Below are positions 22,501 through 30,132 of a stretch of 35,615 bases of DNA, piece after piece (the first letter of the stretch is position 1; every line of letters begins with the position of its first letter). The position numbers were made by a program, and so were the translations under genes. This DNA comes from DAIMZM01 sp036733985 (lineage in GTDB: Bacteria > Bacillota > Dehalobacteriia > UBA4068), in NCBI GenBank assembly GCA_036733985.1, contig DAIMZM010000012.1:1-35615 (forward strand), in the 5' to 3' direction. The notes beneath the pieces were generated by a model. That model saw only the letters and a program-made list of their open reading frames with translations. It was not told where the DNA came from and made no database searches.

Positions 22501-23475
22501 CTATTTTTCCTGCTTCAACAAATAACCGTAGCCTTCCTCAGCCATTTTCTCCCTGGGGATAAAGCGCAGGGCCGCGCTGTTGATGCAATAGCGGCGCCCG
22601 CCCCGCTCCTTGGGGCCGTCCGGGAACACATGGCCCAAGTGGGCGTCGCCGATGCGGCTCCGCACCTCCACCCGGCCCAGGCCATGGCTGTTGTCCGTTA
22701 GCTCTGCCAGGGACGCCGGATCCAGGGGCTGGCTGAAGCTGGGCCAGCCGCAGCCGGCATCGAACTTGTCCCGGGAAGAAAACAGCGGCTCCCCGGTGGT
22801 GATATCTACATAGACGCCTTCCGCGAAATGGTCATGGTAAGCATTGCGGAAGGGGGGCTCGGTGGCATTGTTCTGAGTCACCTCATAGGCCAGGGGATCC
22901 AGAACCGCTTTCAGCGCCTCCCGGCTTTGGGCTTGGTAGGCCAGGCGATGATCCTTGGCCTGCTCTGCTTTGCGGAATTTATCCCCGTTGATATGGCAAT
23001 AGCCGCCGGGATTCTTATCCAGGTATTGCTGATGATAATCCTCTGCCGGATAATAGTTTTCCAGGGGCAAAGCCTCCACGGCCAAAGGCTGCCGGTACTT
23101 TTTTTGCAGCTCCCCCAAGGCGGCGCTGACGATTTCCGCGTCCGCCGGGTCGGTATAATAGATGCCGGTGCGGTATTGGCTGCCCACATCATGGCCCTGG
23201 CGGTTTTTGGACAGCGGGTCGATCACATCGAAATAAAGACGGAGGATAAAATCCAGGCTGATGACTTCCGGATCATAGCGCAGCCGCACGGTTTCCGCAT
23301 GGCCGGTATTCCGGCGGCAGACATCCTCATAACTGGGGTTTGCCGTATGGCCGTTGGCATAGCCCACCTCTGTGGCCACAATGCCCGTTACCAGGGAGAA
23401 GTATTTTTCCGCGCCCCAGAAACAGCCCCCTGCCAAATAGATTTCCTTCAACTGACTTGCCGCTGGTGTCGTCAT
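22501..23475 (-). CDS. msrAB: Bifunctional methionine sulfoxide reductase MsrA-MsrB
   Basis: A 324-residue fusion that repairs both stereoisomers of methionine sulfoxide. The MsrA half (about 1-170) has the nucleophile motif GGCFWG with Cys18; the MsrB half (about 185-324) has GCGWPSF and the catalytic RYCINSAALRF with Cys297. The zinc-binding CxxC pairs of many MsrB proteins are not seen. There is no signal peptide, so it should be cytoplasmic. ATG 23475 follows AAGGAG. It lies 18 bp after the TsaD paralogue. Domain order A-B is the common fusion order in Firmicutes. Confidence 0.97.
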   Translation of the reverse strand: MTTPAASQLKEIYLAGGCFWGAEKYFSLVTGIVATEVGYANGHTANPSYEDVCRRNTGHAETVRLRYDPEVISLDFILRLYFDVIDPLSKNRQGHDVGSQYRTGIYYTDPADAEIVSAALGELQKKYRQPLAVEALPLENYYPAEDYHQQYLDKNPGGYCHINGDKFRKAEQAKDHRLAYQAQSREALKAVLDPLAYEVTQNNATEPPFRNAYHDHFAEGVYVDITTGEPLFSSRDKFDAGCGWPSFSQPLDPASLAELTDNSHGLGRVEVRSRIGDAHLGHVFPDGPKERGGRRYCINSAALRFIPREKMAEEGYGYLLKQEK

Positions 23476-23493
23476 TTTTGCGCTCCTTTCCCC

Positions 23494-24429
23494 TTATGCC
23501 TTGTCCTGCCGCCAGGCTGCCCAGCCCAAGCAGGCAATGCCCAGGGCATTGTCCCCGGAGAAGCGGGGCTGGCCGAAGCAGACCCCTTCCCGGGCCAGAT
23601 AGTGCCGGAGACAGGCGCTGGCAGCCACGCCGCCGCTTAAAAGGACCCGCTCCAGGCCGGTTTCGGCCCTGGCCGCGGCAATAGCCTTAGCCAGGCTTTT
23701 GCCAATATTATCAAAAACCGCCGCCGCCAGCTCCGCCGGGGCCACCCCCTGGGCAATGGCCCGCTGGGCGGCAGCTTCCGGGCCGGAGAAGGAGATTCGT
23801 AAACCCTTCACCGACCCGCTTAAGCGGAAAGCCCGGCTTTGAGCAGTCCGGGCCAGCTGATCCAAATGGGGCCCCGCGGGAAAGGGCAGGCCTAAGGCCT
23901 GGCCCACCCGGTCCACAAACTGCCCTGGCGGCAGATCGCAATCGCCGATCACCGTGATAGCATACCCAGGGCCAGCCCGGGTTACCCGCAGGATTTCCCC
24001 GGTGCCGCCGGAAAGGTGCAAGGCGATAAAGGGATCCGGCCAATCCAGCCCCAGGGAATAGAGGGCAGCCCGGATATGCCCCTCCTGATGGCTGAAACGA
24101 TACAGAGGCAGCTGCTGGCCGGCAGCCAGGGAACGGGCCAGGCTTTCCCCGGCCAGGAACACCGGCATATAGGAACCGGCCGCGGGCCGGGGGCGGCTGG
24201 AAACCGCCACAGCCGCCAGCCGCCGCCCCTGCAGTTCCGGGCAGGCGGCCGCCGCCTCCATCAGCTCCGGCAGCTGCTTCACATGGCAAAACAGGCCTTC
24301 GCTCTGGCGCAGGCCCCGTTCACCTTGGGCTACTGTTAAGGGCCGTCTGAACTCCTGGAGCAGACGGCCCTCTTCATCCACAAAAGCAATGGATGTGGTA
24401 TAACAACTGGTATCAATACCTAAGATCAT
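23494..24429 (-). CDS. TsaD/Kae1-like ASKHA-fold paralogue of unknown function
   Basis: A 311-residue protein resembling TsaD but clearly distinct from the true tsaD at 516-1523. It keeps the opening ILGIDTSCYTTS (TsaD has ESSCDET), a metal-type HxxxH (HQEGH, about 124-128), LSGGTGEIL and LSGGVAAS. The last motif is FSGDNALGIA instead of CTDNAAM. The changes in the nucleotide and carbamoyl-adenylate loops make a standard t6A role doubtful. It starts one base after the nusB stop, so it is co-expressed with nusB. Similar second copies beside nusB are, to my knowledge, annotated as Kae1-like or O-sialoglycoprotein endopeptidase-like in Clostridia, without known function. Confidence 0.85.
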   Translation of the reverse strand: MILGIDTSCYTTSIAFVDEEGRLLQEFRRPLTVAQGERGLRQSEGLFCHVKQLPELMEAAAACPELQGRRLAAVAVSSRPRPAAGSYMPVFLAGESLARSLAAGQQLPLYRFSHQEGHIRAALYSLGLDWPDPFIALHLSGGTGEILRVTRAGPGYAITVIGDCDLPPGQFVDRVGQALGLPFPAGPHLDQLARTAQSRAFRLSGSVKGLRISFSGPEAAAQRAIAQGVAPAELAAAVFDNIGKSLAKAIAAARAETGLERVLLSGGVAASACLRHYLAREGVCFGQPRFSGDNALGIACLGWAAWRQDKA

Positions 24430-24430
24430 T

Positions 24431-25135
24431 TTAACCCAGTCCTGTTTCAGGGCTTTCCGGCGCCTGCCTATCCTTCAGGATATGATCCAGAATGCCGTTG
24501 ATGAAAGGCCCGCTCTCTTCCGAACCGAACTTCTTCCCCAGCTCAATGGCCTCATTGATCACGATGCTGCCGTCGGCGGCCGCTGCCAGCAATTCCGGCA
24601 CAGCCAGATGCAGCACCGCCCGATCCACCGGGGAGAAGCGGGCCACATCCCATTCCTGGGCGTATGCCGCCAGCAAAGCATCGCTTTCCAACCGGCGGCT
24701 ATAAGCGGTCTGGGCCAGCTCCAGCGCAAAAGCGGCGTTAGAGCCTTTGATCTCCGCCATTTCCAGTATTCCAGCGGCCATATCCCAGCCGGAGCCCCCC
24801 ACTTCCACCTGGAACAGCATCAGCAACGCCGCTTCCCTGGCCCGGCGGCGGGGGGTATGGGAGAGCCCGGCAAAATCCTCCGCGTTTAAGGCGCGGAACA
24901 AGGCCGCATTGAGGCTGAGCGCCTCTTGCTTTGCCTTGGCGGCGGCAGCCTGGGCCCGGGCCTCGTCCTTGGCCAGCTTCGCCTCAATAATCGCCTTTTC
25001 CCGGGCTTCCTCCTCCTGGGTCAAGGGCGTTGTCAGGGTAAAGGTAACGGTTTTGCCTTCCCGGTTGGTGTTCCTGTCCTCTTTATGCTTACTCTGGCTT
25101 TCCCTGTTGGGGGTTACGCCTTCCTTATTTATCAT
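24431..25135 (-). CDS. nusB: Transcription antitermination factor NusB with a long N-terminal extension
   Basis: NusB binds boxA RNA with ribosomal protein S10 in antitermination of rRNA operons. The NusB domain spans about 96-226 (RRRAREAALLMLFQVEV to NGILDHILKD) and includes SPVDRAVLHLAVPELL and INEAIELGKKFG. Before it lie about 95 extra residues: a polar segment (1-38) and an Ala/Glu/Lys-rich stretch (40-75) likely to form a helix or coiled coil. Typical NusB proteins are 130-160 residues. The start ATG overlaps the DUF2273 gene by 11 bp. The extension is in frame without a stop; an internal start near the domain cannot be excluded. Confidence 0.9.
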   Translation of the reverse strand: MINKEGVTPNRESQSKHKEDRNTNREGKTVTFTLTTPLTQEEEAREKAIIEAKLAKDEARAQAAAAKAKQEALSLNAALFRALNAEDFAGLSHTPRRRAREAALLMLFQVEVGGSGWDMAAGILEMAEIKGSNAAFALELAQTAYSRRLESDALLAAYAQEWDVARFSPVDRAVLHLAVPELLAAAADGSIVINEAIELGKKFGSEESGPFINGILDHILKDRQAPESPETGLG

Positions 25136-25352
25136 TGCTGAAAAAGTCCTCGACTTTGGTTTTTACATCCACCCGGCGATCCAGGTAGACGCCGACCATG
25201 ATCCCCAAAGCCACGCAAATGTAAATAAACAAGGCTTTGAAAAATCCATAGCTGATGACGAACAAAGCAAAGATCAGGCCCAGCAGAGCCAGGATAATCG
25301 CCCATTTATGCTGGCGCCACAACTCCGCGATGGTCGTTTTATTCAAGTCCAC
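25125..25352 (-). CDS. DUF2273 family small membrane protein
   Basis: A 75-residue protein with two hydrophobic segments (about 17-35 and 38-55) and a charged C-terminus (DRRVDVKTKVEDFF), typical of DUF2273. These proteins occur with Asp23 and AmaP genes and are thought to belong to the same membrane-associated system; no biochemical role is known. It starts at a GTG nine bases after GGAGG and overlaps the amaP end by 14 bp. Confidence 0.88.
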   Translation of the reverse strand: MDLNKTTIAELWRQHKWAIILALLGLIFALFVISYGFFKALFIYICVALGIMVGVYLDRRVDVKTKVEDFFSNDK

Positions 25353-26082
25353 GATCCTGTACCTCCTCCGTAGCAGAGGCCGGCGACGGTTCTTCCGGAA
25401 CCGGCGCTTCGCCCACAGGTTCCATCACAGCCTCGGCAGCGGCTGAAACCCCTTGAGCAGAGGGGCCGGGCTGGGCCGGGGGCATGACCCCGATCACCCC
25501 CACAGACGCAGCCGGCCGGGCAGCGGATTTCTCCACCGCCACATTACCCACCACCACGCTGATATCCCTGGCCTGAATGCCGATAATGGTTTCCAGCTGA
25601 TAAGCCACCTGCTGGCGTACCTCCGCGCTGATTACCGGCACCGCCACATCCGGCGGCAGGGTGATGTCCAGCCCGATCCGGAGTCCGTCCCGGCCCATCT
25701 GCAGCTTGCTGTTGATATTACGGACGCCGGGGACGGAAGCCGCGGCCTTGCGCACCACATTATCCACAGCGGCAACGCTGATATGGACTGAGCCACCGTC
25801 CGCCGCGAAAACCTCCACCTGCTTGATCTGGCGTCTTCTCTTGAAAGCGGCGATGATAAACAGCAGGCCCAGTAAAAATAGGACGACGCCGATGAGGATA
25901 GGCCACCAGAGGTTACGGCTTTCAAGGAAGGACAGCTGCAGATTATACAGGAAGCAGCGGTCCACGAAATCCACCACCACCTGGGCGATGCGGTGGTTCA
26001 CCAGGCAAACGGCAATGCCTGCCGAAACCGCCAGCAGCACAACCCCCCAGAAGAAAGCAATCACGCGTCTAAATCCAGCCAT
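25339..26082 (-). CDS. amaP: Alkaline shock response membrane anchor protein AmaP
   Basis: AmaP tethers Asp23 to the cytoplasmic membrane in Staphylococcus. The 247-residue protein has two transmembrane helices (about 5-28 and 57-80), then an Asp23-like cytoplasmic domain (about 95-195, with VHISVAAVDNVVRKAA and LRIGLDITLPPDVAVP). The tail after 200 is rich in Pro, Ala and Glu and looks disordered; it is longer than in compact relatives. ATG 26082 lies seven bases after GGGAGG. It lies 54 bp after asp23 in the same unit. Confidence 0.9.
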   Translation of the reverse strand: MAGFRRVIAFFWGVVLLAVSAGIAVCLVNHRIAQVVVDFVDRCFLYNLQLSFLESRNLWWPILIGVVLFLLGLLFIIAAFKRRRQIKQVEVFAADGGSVHISVAAVDNVVRKAAASVPGVRNINSKLQMGRDGLRIGLDITLPPDVAVPVISAEVRQQVAYQLETIIGIQARDISVVVGNVAVEKSAARPAASVGVIGVMPPAQPGPSAQGVSAAAEAVMEPVGEAPVPEEPSPASATEEVQDRGLE

Positions 26083-26136
26083 ACCAAATCCTCCCGCGCG
26101 CCTTGACAGGCGCAATAATGATCTGCTCAGGCAGGG

Positions 26137-26538
26137 TTATTCCTCAGGCTTATCCGACTTGGGGAAGGTGACGCCCTGAATATGCACGTTGACGGCGCCG
26201 CTGGTCAGGCCGGTCATGCTTTCTACCGCGGCCTTGACGCTGCTCTGCACCTTCTTAGCCACCTCGGCAATGGCCACGCCGTATTCCACGATGGCAAAGA
26301 TATCGATGACGGTAGACTGCTCCACAATATCCACCTTCACGCCTTTGGTCAGGTTCTTGCGGCCCAGCATCTCAGCAATGCCGCCGGCCACGCCGCCGCT
26401 CATGCCGGCAATACCGGGCACATCCGCCGCTGCCAGTCCGGCAATGGTGGCCACCACATCCGATGCGATCTTAACGGTTCCTTGGCTGTTTCCTTCCAGG
26501 GTATTCTCAGCAACTTTCTCTTCAGTTTCCACTGTCAT
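26137..26538 (-). CDS. Asp23/Gls24 family envelope stress response protein
   Basis: A 133-residue Asp23/Gls24 protein: an acidic N-terminal tail followed by GTVKIASDVVATIAGLAAADVPGIAGMSGG, VKVDIVEQSTVIDIFAIVEYG and SAVNVHIQGV-like C-terminal strands. Members are abundant cytoplasmic proteins linked to envelope or alkaline stress and, when AmaP is present, localise at the membrane. ATG 26538 is eight bases after AGGAGG, whereas the ATG two codons earlier is only two bases away. It is first in the unit driven by the promoter at 26654-26682. Confidence 0.93.
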   Translation of the reverse strand: MTVETEEKVAENTLEGNSQGTVKIASDVVATIAGLAAADVPGIAGMSGGVAGGIAEMLGRKNLTKGVKVDIVEQSTVIDIFAIVEYGVAIAEVAKKVQSSVKAAVESMTGLTSGAVNVHIQGVTFPKSDKPEE

Positions 26539-26595
26539 AGCCATTACCTCCTTTGGTATGGTATCGTCACAGCGTCGGGGTTCCCATGTTCGAGG

Positions 26596-26643
26596 CGGGC
26601 TTTTGCCCGTTATCGCCTTAAGCGCCGGGGGTCCGGCGTTAAG
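26596..26643 (-). promoter_or_regulatory. Hairpin-rich leader of the asp23 operon
   Basis: On the minus strand, just after the predicted transcription start, CTTAACGCCGG (26643-26633) pairs with CCGGCG(C)TTAAG (26628-26617, one bulge). A second stem CGGGC/GCCCG (26609-26605 with 26600-26596, loop AAAA) follows. Neither is followed by a T-run, so they look like stability or regulatory structures rather than terminators. Confidence 0.4.
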
Positions 26644-26653
26644 ATTGACTTTT

Positions 26654-26682
26654 ATTATATCAGACTTCCTATCTGTTGACAA
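26654..26682 (-). promoter_or_regulatory. Strong sigma-A-type promoter for asp23-amaP-DUF2273-nusB, inside the spoIIIAH end
   Basis: On the minus strand TTGTCA (26682-26677) and a perfect TATAAT (26659-26654) are separated by 17 bp. The -35 overlaps the last codons of spoIIIAH. Transcription would begin near 26647, about 110 nt before asp23. Confidence 0.8.
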
Positions 26683-27250
26683 TAACCACATTTTCAAAGC
26701 CGCAGCCGGTGGCGGAATCCACCAGTTCCGCGATTTGCGCCGCCTTATGGTCGTCCATCTCCACCGCCACGATAACCGTGGCCTGGGCCTGGCCCAGCAT
26801 TACCACAGTTTCGCCAAAGTTTTTGGCCTTCAGCAGGCTTTCCGCCCGCGCCTCCTGCTCCACCGCGCCGGCAATGGCCAGCCGCCGCTGCTCCGCGTCC
26901 TCCCGGATGGCGGGGGAACTGCCCTGATCGTCAATAATGCGCTGCAGCAGTTCCAGCTCCTCCGCCCTGGCCTGTTCCCTGTCCATGCGGTAAGCGGCGA
27001 AATAGGCGGCGGAAACCGAGGCCGCATCCTCCTCTGTCCCGGGCTGTCCGGCGCCGTCCTGATCCGGGCCGGGCAAAGCGTCCGCATCCGCCGGGGACAG
27101 GGTCGCCTGCTCCGGCTCCTCCAGAGCCTGGCCGCCGGAGAGCCAGCTCCAGCCGATAATGGCCACGCAAAACAGCATAAAGAAGACCAGGCCGGTTTTG
27201 GCCGGGGTCAAAGCCCGGCGGATGTCCTCCCGTTTAACGGTAAATTTCAT
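26669..27250 (-). CDS. spoIIIAH: Stage III sporulation protein AH
   Basis: Mother-cell component of the feeding-tube channel, binding forespore SpoIIQ across the intermembrane space. The 193-residue protein has one transmembrane helix (about 20-40), a Pro/Asp/Ala-rich linker (45-80), then a helical region with AAYRMDREQARAEELELLQRII and the ring-building-motif-like domain ending CGFENVVIVNR. ATG 27250 has GAGGAG upstream and overlaps spoIIIAG by 17 bp. Its last codons also contain the -35 box of the downstream asp23 promoter. Length and layout are normal for the family. Confidence 0.94.
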   Translation of the reverse strand: MKFTVKREDIRRALTPAKTGLVFFMLFCVAIIGWSWLSGGQALEEPEQATLSPADADALPGPDQDGAGQPGTEEDAASVSAAYFAAYRMDREQARAEELELLQRIIDDQGSSPAIREDAEQRRLAIAGAVEQEARAESLLKAKNFGETVVMLGQAQATVIVAVEMDDHKAAQIAELVDSATGCGFENVVIVNR

Positions 27251-27809
27251 TGGTTTCGCTCCTCTCTTTTTCAATTATGGCAATCTGGCTGGCGTTTATA
27301 CCTAATAAGCTGCGCACCGCCAGGTAAAGCCGCTCCTTCACCAAAGGGTCGCCGGCGCCTTCCGCCAGGACCGCCACCCCCCGTACCAGAGGCTGTTCGG
27401 ATTTGATCAGCACCGGCGCGTTCCCGGCCAGAGCCAGGCTGCTGCTGTCCCTGGCGGCGCTGGCTTCGCCGTCCGCTTCAGTGCTGGTATCCCGCTCCTG
27501 GGCATAAACGGCCGCGCCGCTGTCCTCATAGAGCAGCATCACGCTGACCTGGCCCGCCCCTTCCACCTGGCCCAGCAGCTCAGCTAGGCGCGCTTCCAGA
27601 TCCCTTTCTCCGGCAAGCTGGCTCAGGCTGGCGGCAGGCGGATCCGCGGCCTGATCCTCCTTTGCGTCTTGGCTGCCTTTGGCCCAGGCCATCAGCACCA
27701 GGCCCAGCACCAGCAAGGCTCCCAGCTTGAGGAAAAGCTTGCGATCCCGCTGATCCAGTCCCGTCCATTTTTGACGCCAGCCTTTTTGTTCAGCACCTTT
27801 ATCCGCCAT
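27234..27809 (-). CDS. spoIIIAG: Stage III sporulation protein AG
   Basis: Ring-forming component of the SpoIIIA-SpoIIQ complex, structurally related to secretion-system ring proteins. The 191-residue protein has one transmembrane helix (about 24-42), a linker, then the extracytoplasmic domain with LEARLAELLGQVEGAGQVSV and the conserved ending GVAVLAEGAGDPLVKERLYLAVRSLLGINASQIAI. AAGGAG lies six bases before the ATG. It overlaps spoIIIAF by 11 bp at its start and spoIIIAH by 17 bp at its end. Confidence 0.94.
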   Translation of the reverse strand: MADKGAEQKGWRQKWTGLDQRDRKLFLKLGALLVLGLVLMAWAKGSQDAKEDQAADPPAASLSQLAGERDLEARLAELLGQVEGAGQVSVMLLYEDSGAAVYAQERDTSTEADGEASAARDSSSLALAGNAPVLIKSEQPLVRGVAVLAEGAGDPLVKERLYLAVRSLLGINASQIAIIEKERSETNEIYR

Positions 27810-28341
27810 CCTCGGCTCCTTCCTCCATTTCCGTTGCCAGGAAGCATTGCACCGCCTCCCGGCTCAGGCCGTAATAATTGCTGATAAAATCCCCCACCTG
27901 GTCGGTGAGATCCTCCGCCGCCCCTTCCTCCGGCAGCAAATAAAGCTCCGCCCCGGTCAGGGCCCCGTTTTCCGTAGCCTCCACCCGGGCCGCCGCCTTG
28001 CCCACCCCCGGCTGCAAGCGGGCCAGGGCAGCCATTTGCCGGGCCAGGCCTTCCGCATACTGCTGCTCCGCATCCGCCGCCAGGCTGCCGGCGATCCTCT
28101 GGCCCTGTTCCGTATAGTCCTGGGTGCTGTCCGCAGCCTCCGGGACGATCTCCGGCAGCAGGGTTTCGCCGTCCTTCCCCGCCAATTCCATCAGGGGCCC
28201 CATAATCGAGGCCACCAAGAGCAGGGACAGGGCCAGGCGGATGAAGCGGGAGAGCCGCCCTTCCGGCAGCAGCAGTTCCAAGAAGGCAAACAGCAAAACC
28301 AAAACGGCGATATCCCGCACCAATTGGGCAATGGTTTCCAT
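27799..28341 (-). CDS. spoIIIAF: Stage III sporulation protein AF
   Basis: A SpoIIIA channel component with two N-terminal transmembrane helices (about 10-28 and 34-52, including FIRLALSLLLVASIMGPLM) and a soluble C-terminal domain with a ring-building-like fold (about 90-170). The 180-residue protein starts at ATG 28341, six bases after GAGG; upstream in-frame ATGs lack a ribosome-binding site. A 53-bp AT-rich gap separates it from spoIIIAE, the only sizeable gap inside the operon. Confidence 0.92.
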   Translation of the reverse strand: METIAQLVRDIAVLVLLFAFLELLLPEGRLSRFIRLALSLLLVASIMGPLMELAGKDGETLLPEIVPEAADSTQDYTEQGQRIAGSLAADAEQQYAEGLARQMAALARLQPGVGKAAARVEATENGALTGAELYLLPEEGAAEDLTDQVGDFISNYYGLSREAVQCFLATEMEEGAEDGG

Positions 28342-28394
28342 AACCAACCTCATATGATCCATATAACATATTTTATAATTTACCCCGGCCCGGT

Positions 28395-29513
28395 TTAACG
28401 CATCATCATCGTGATATTGCCTAGCAGCACTGTGAGGGACAGGGCAAAGAAAGCGAACAGGCCGGAGACGGCCAGGGCGGCGAACAGCAGCATCAGGGAA
28501 TTACCCAGGCCCCCTACCGCCTGGGCCAGGCCCTCGTCCCCCAGGGGCTGGATCAGGGCGGCGGCAATGCGGAACAGCAGGGCCTGGGCCAGCAGCTTCA
28601 AAGCGGGGATGGCGCAGATCAGCAGGATGGCCGCCGCGCCCACCAGGCCCAGGCCGTTTTTCAGCAGCAGGGCGGTGGCCAGCACGCTGTCCAGGGCATC
28701 CGCCAGGGTGCGCCCCACCACTGGGATAAAAGCGCTGCCCGCGGTTTTGGCCGCCTTGATCGCCAGGCCGTCGGAAGCGGCCGAGGCCACGCCGGATAAG
28801 GACAGCACCGCCATGAACACAGTGGTCAGCACACTCATGGTGCCTATGGCAAGATCCTTGAACAGACCGGCGATCTGGCTGACGCGGAAGCGGGGAGCCA
28901 AATCCCCCAGCAGGCGGAGCACAGCCGCATAATAAATCAGGGGGAAGATGAACTGGCGCATCACGCCCATCAGTACATTCAGGGCCAGCAGCAGCAAGGG
29001 GCTGATCAGGCTCACCGTGCCCACGCCGCCGATAGCGGCCAGCAGGGGCAGCATCAAAGGCAGCACCGCCAGCATCAGATCGGAAAGCCGGACGATAGCC
29101 TGCCGGGCCCCGGAAAGAGCCGGTTCCGCCGCCAGCAAGGCCAAGCCGATCAGCAGCAGATAGACCACCCAGCGGGAGAGCAAGGCCACGCTTTCCCCGG
29201 CAAAGCTATCTTTCAGCAGGGTCAGCAGCACCGCCAGCAGGGCCAGAATCAGCAGCTGAGCCAGGAGCGCGCCGGATTGCAGCACCTCGGCCAGGAAGAG
29301 CTGGGGCAGCGCCTGGAGCAGGCTTTGCCAATCCGGGCTTTCCCCCTGGCGGATGTCCGTCCAGATCTCCGAGAGGGAGATCCCGCCCTCCCCCCCGCCC
29401 AGCCAGGAATCCAGCTGCCCCAGCTCCTGTTCCAGGCCGCTGAAATCCAGCTCCTGGCCGATCACATCTTCCGCCGGGGCGGCAAAGGCCGGGCCGGGAC
29501 AGAGCAGCAGCAT
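28395..29513 (-). CDS. spoIIIAE: Stage III sporulation protein AE
   Basis: Polytopic membrane component of the SpoIIIA apparatus, probably part of the export channel. After an N-terminal signal-like segment and a soluble stretch (about 15-100) it has some seven to eight hydrophobic helices, with typical segments such as PVVGRTLADALDSVLATALLLKNGLG. The only ordinary start is ATG 29513, which overlaps the spoIIIAD stop by one base (TGATG) and gives 372 residues. The codons directly upstream encode RYYRYGLILAFL, which would complete a classic signal peptide, but no ATG, GTG or TTG is available there. A non-standard start inside spoIIIAD is therefore possible. Confidence 0.93.
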   Translation of the reverse strand: MLLLCPGPAFAAPAEDVIGQELDFSGLEQELGQLDSWLGGGEGGISLSEIWTDIRQGESPDWQSLLQALPQLFLAEVLQSGALLAQLLILALLAVLLTLLKDSFAGESVALLSRWVVYLLLIGLALLAAEPALSGARQAIVRLSDLMLAVLPLMLPLLAAIGGVGTVSLISPLLLLALNVLMGVMRQFIFPLIYYAAVLRLLGDLAPRFRVSQIAGLFKDLAIGTMSVLTTVFMAVLSLSGVASAASDGLAIKAAKTAGSAFIPVVGRTLADALDSVLATALLLKNGLGLVGAAAILLICAIPALKLLAQALLFRIAAALIQPLGDEGLAQAVGGLGNSLMLLFAALAVSGLFAFFALSLTVLLGNITMMMR

Positions 29514-29908
29514 CAGGAAAGCAAGGATAAGACCGTATCGATAATAGCGGCCAGGATGGGCAGGGCCAGCAGCATGATGGCCACTTTGGCGGCGAACTCG
29601 ATTTTCAGGGCCGTGGCCCCCTGGTCCGCGTCCCGGCAGATCTGCGCCCCGAACTCGGCGATATAAGCCAGGCCGATGATTTTCAGCAGCAGGGCCAGAT
29701 AGGTCTTGTTCACCCCGGCCAGCTGGCCGATTTGGCCAAAGCTGTCGAAGAGGGTGGACAGGGAGGGCAGCAGGCGGATGAACACCACCGCGCCCACCGC
29801 CATGGTCACCAGCAGCGCCGCCGTGGGCAGGCGGCTGGATTTGAGAAAAACCGCCATGGCCGTGGCGGTGAGGCCCAGGGCGATCACCCAGATGATGGAG
29901 ATTTCCAT
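29513..29908 (-). CDS. spoIIIAD: Stage III sporulation protein AD
   Basis: A small membrane protein of the SpoIIIA complex. The 131-residue protein has about four hydrophobic segments, with the conserved middle GVNKTYLALLLKIIGLAYIAEFGAQICRDADQGA and a hydrophobic end (ILAAIIDTVLSLLS). ATG 29908 follows GAGGGG by eight bases. It lies 11 bp after spoIIIAC and shares a base with the spoIIIAE start. Confidence 0.95.
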   Translation of the reverse strand: MEISIIWVIALGLTATAMAVFLKSSRLPTAALLVTMAVGAVVFIRLLPSLSTLFDSFGQIGQLAGVNKTYLALLLKIIGLAYIAEFGAQICRDADQGATALKIEFAAKVAIMLLALPILAAIIDTVLSLLS

Positions 29909-29919
29909 GCTTAGTCCCC

Positions 29920-30123
29920 TCAATCATAAAGGCTGAACACCGCCTGTACGCCGTCGAATAAGGCCTGGAGCACCGGGAGCACCTTGACCAGGCCCACCGC
30001 CAGCCCCACTACCAGGGCCAGGTAAGCGAACTCGTCCCGCCCGGCCTGTTTAAGAAAGGTATGCAGGATAGTCACGGCAATGGCCAGAGCCATCAAAAAA
30101 AAGATTACCGATACGTCTTCCAT
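29920..30123 (-). CDS. spoIIIAC: Stage III sporulation protein AC
   Basis: A 67-residue protein with two transmembrane helices (about 5-24 and 33-62) separated by the conserved loop KQAGRDEFAYLALVVG, the normal size and pattern for SpoIIIAC. AGGAGG lies five bases before the ATG. It is 9 bp after spoIIIAB and 11 bp before spoIIIAD. Confidence 0.96.
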   Translation of the reverse strand: MEDVSVIFFLMALAIAVTILHTFLKQAGRDEFAYLALVVGLAVGLVKVLPVLQALFDGVQAVFSLYD

Positions 30124-30132
30124 AATAACCTC

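Noticed and set aside
26189..27406. Rightward 405-codon open frame opposite asp23 and spoIIIAH
   Set aside because: It crosses two real genes and an intergenic promoter, which no real gene would do here.
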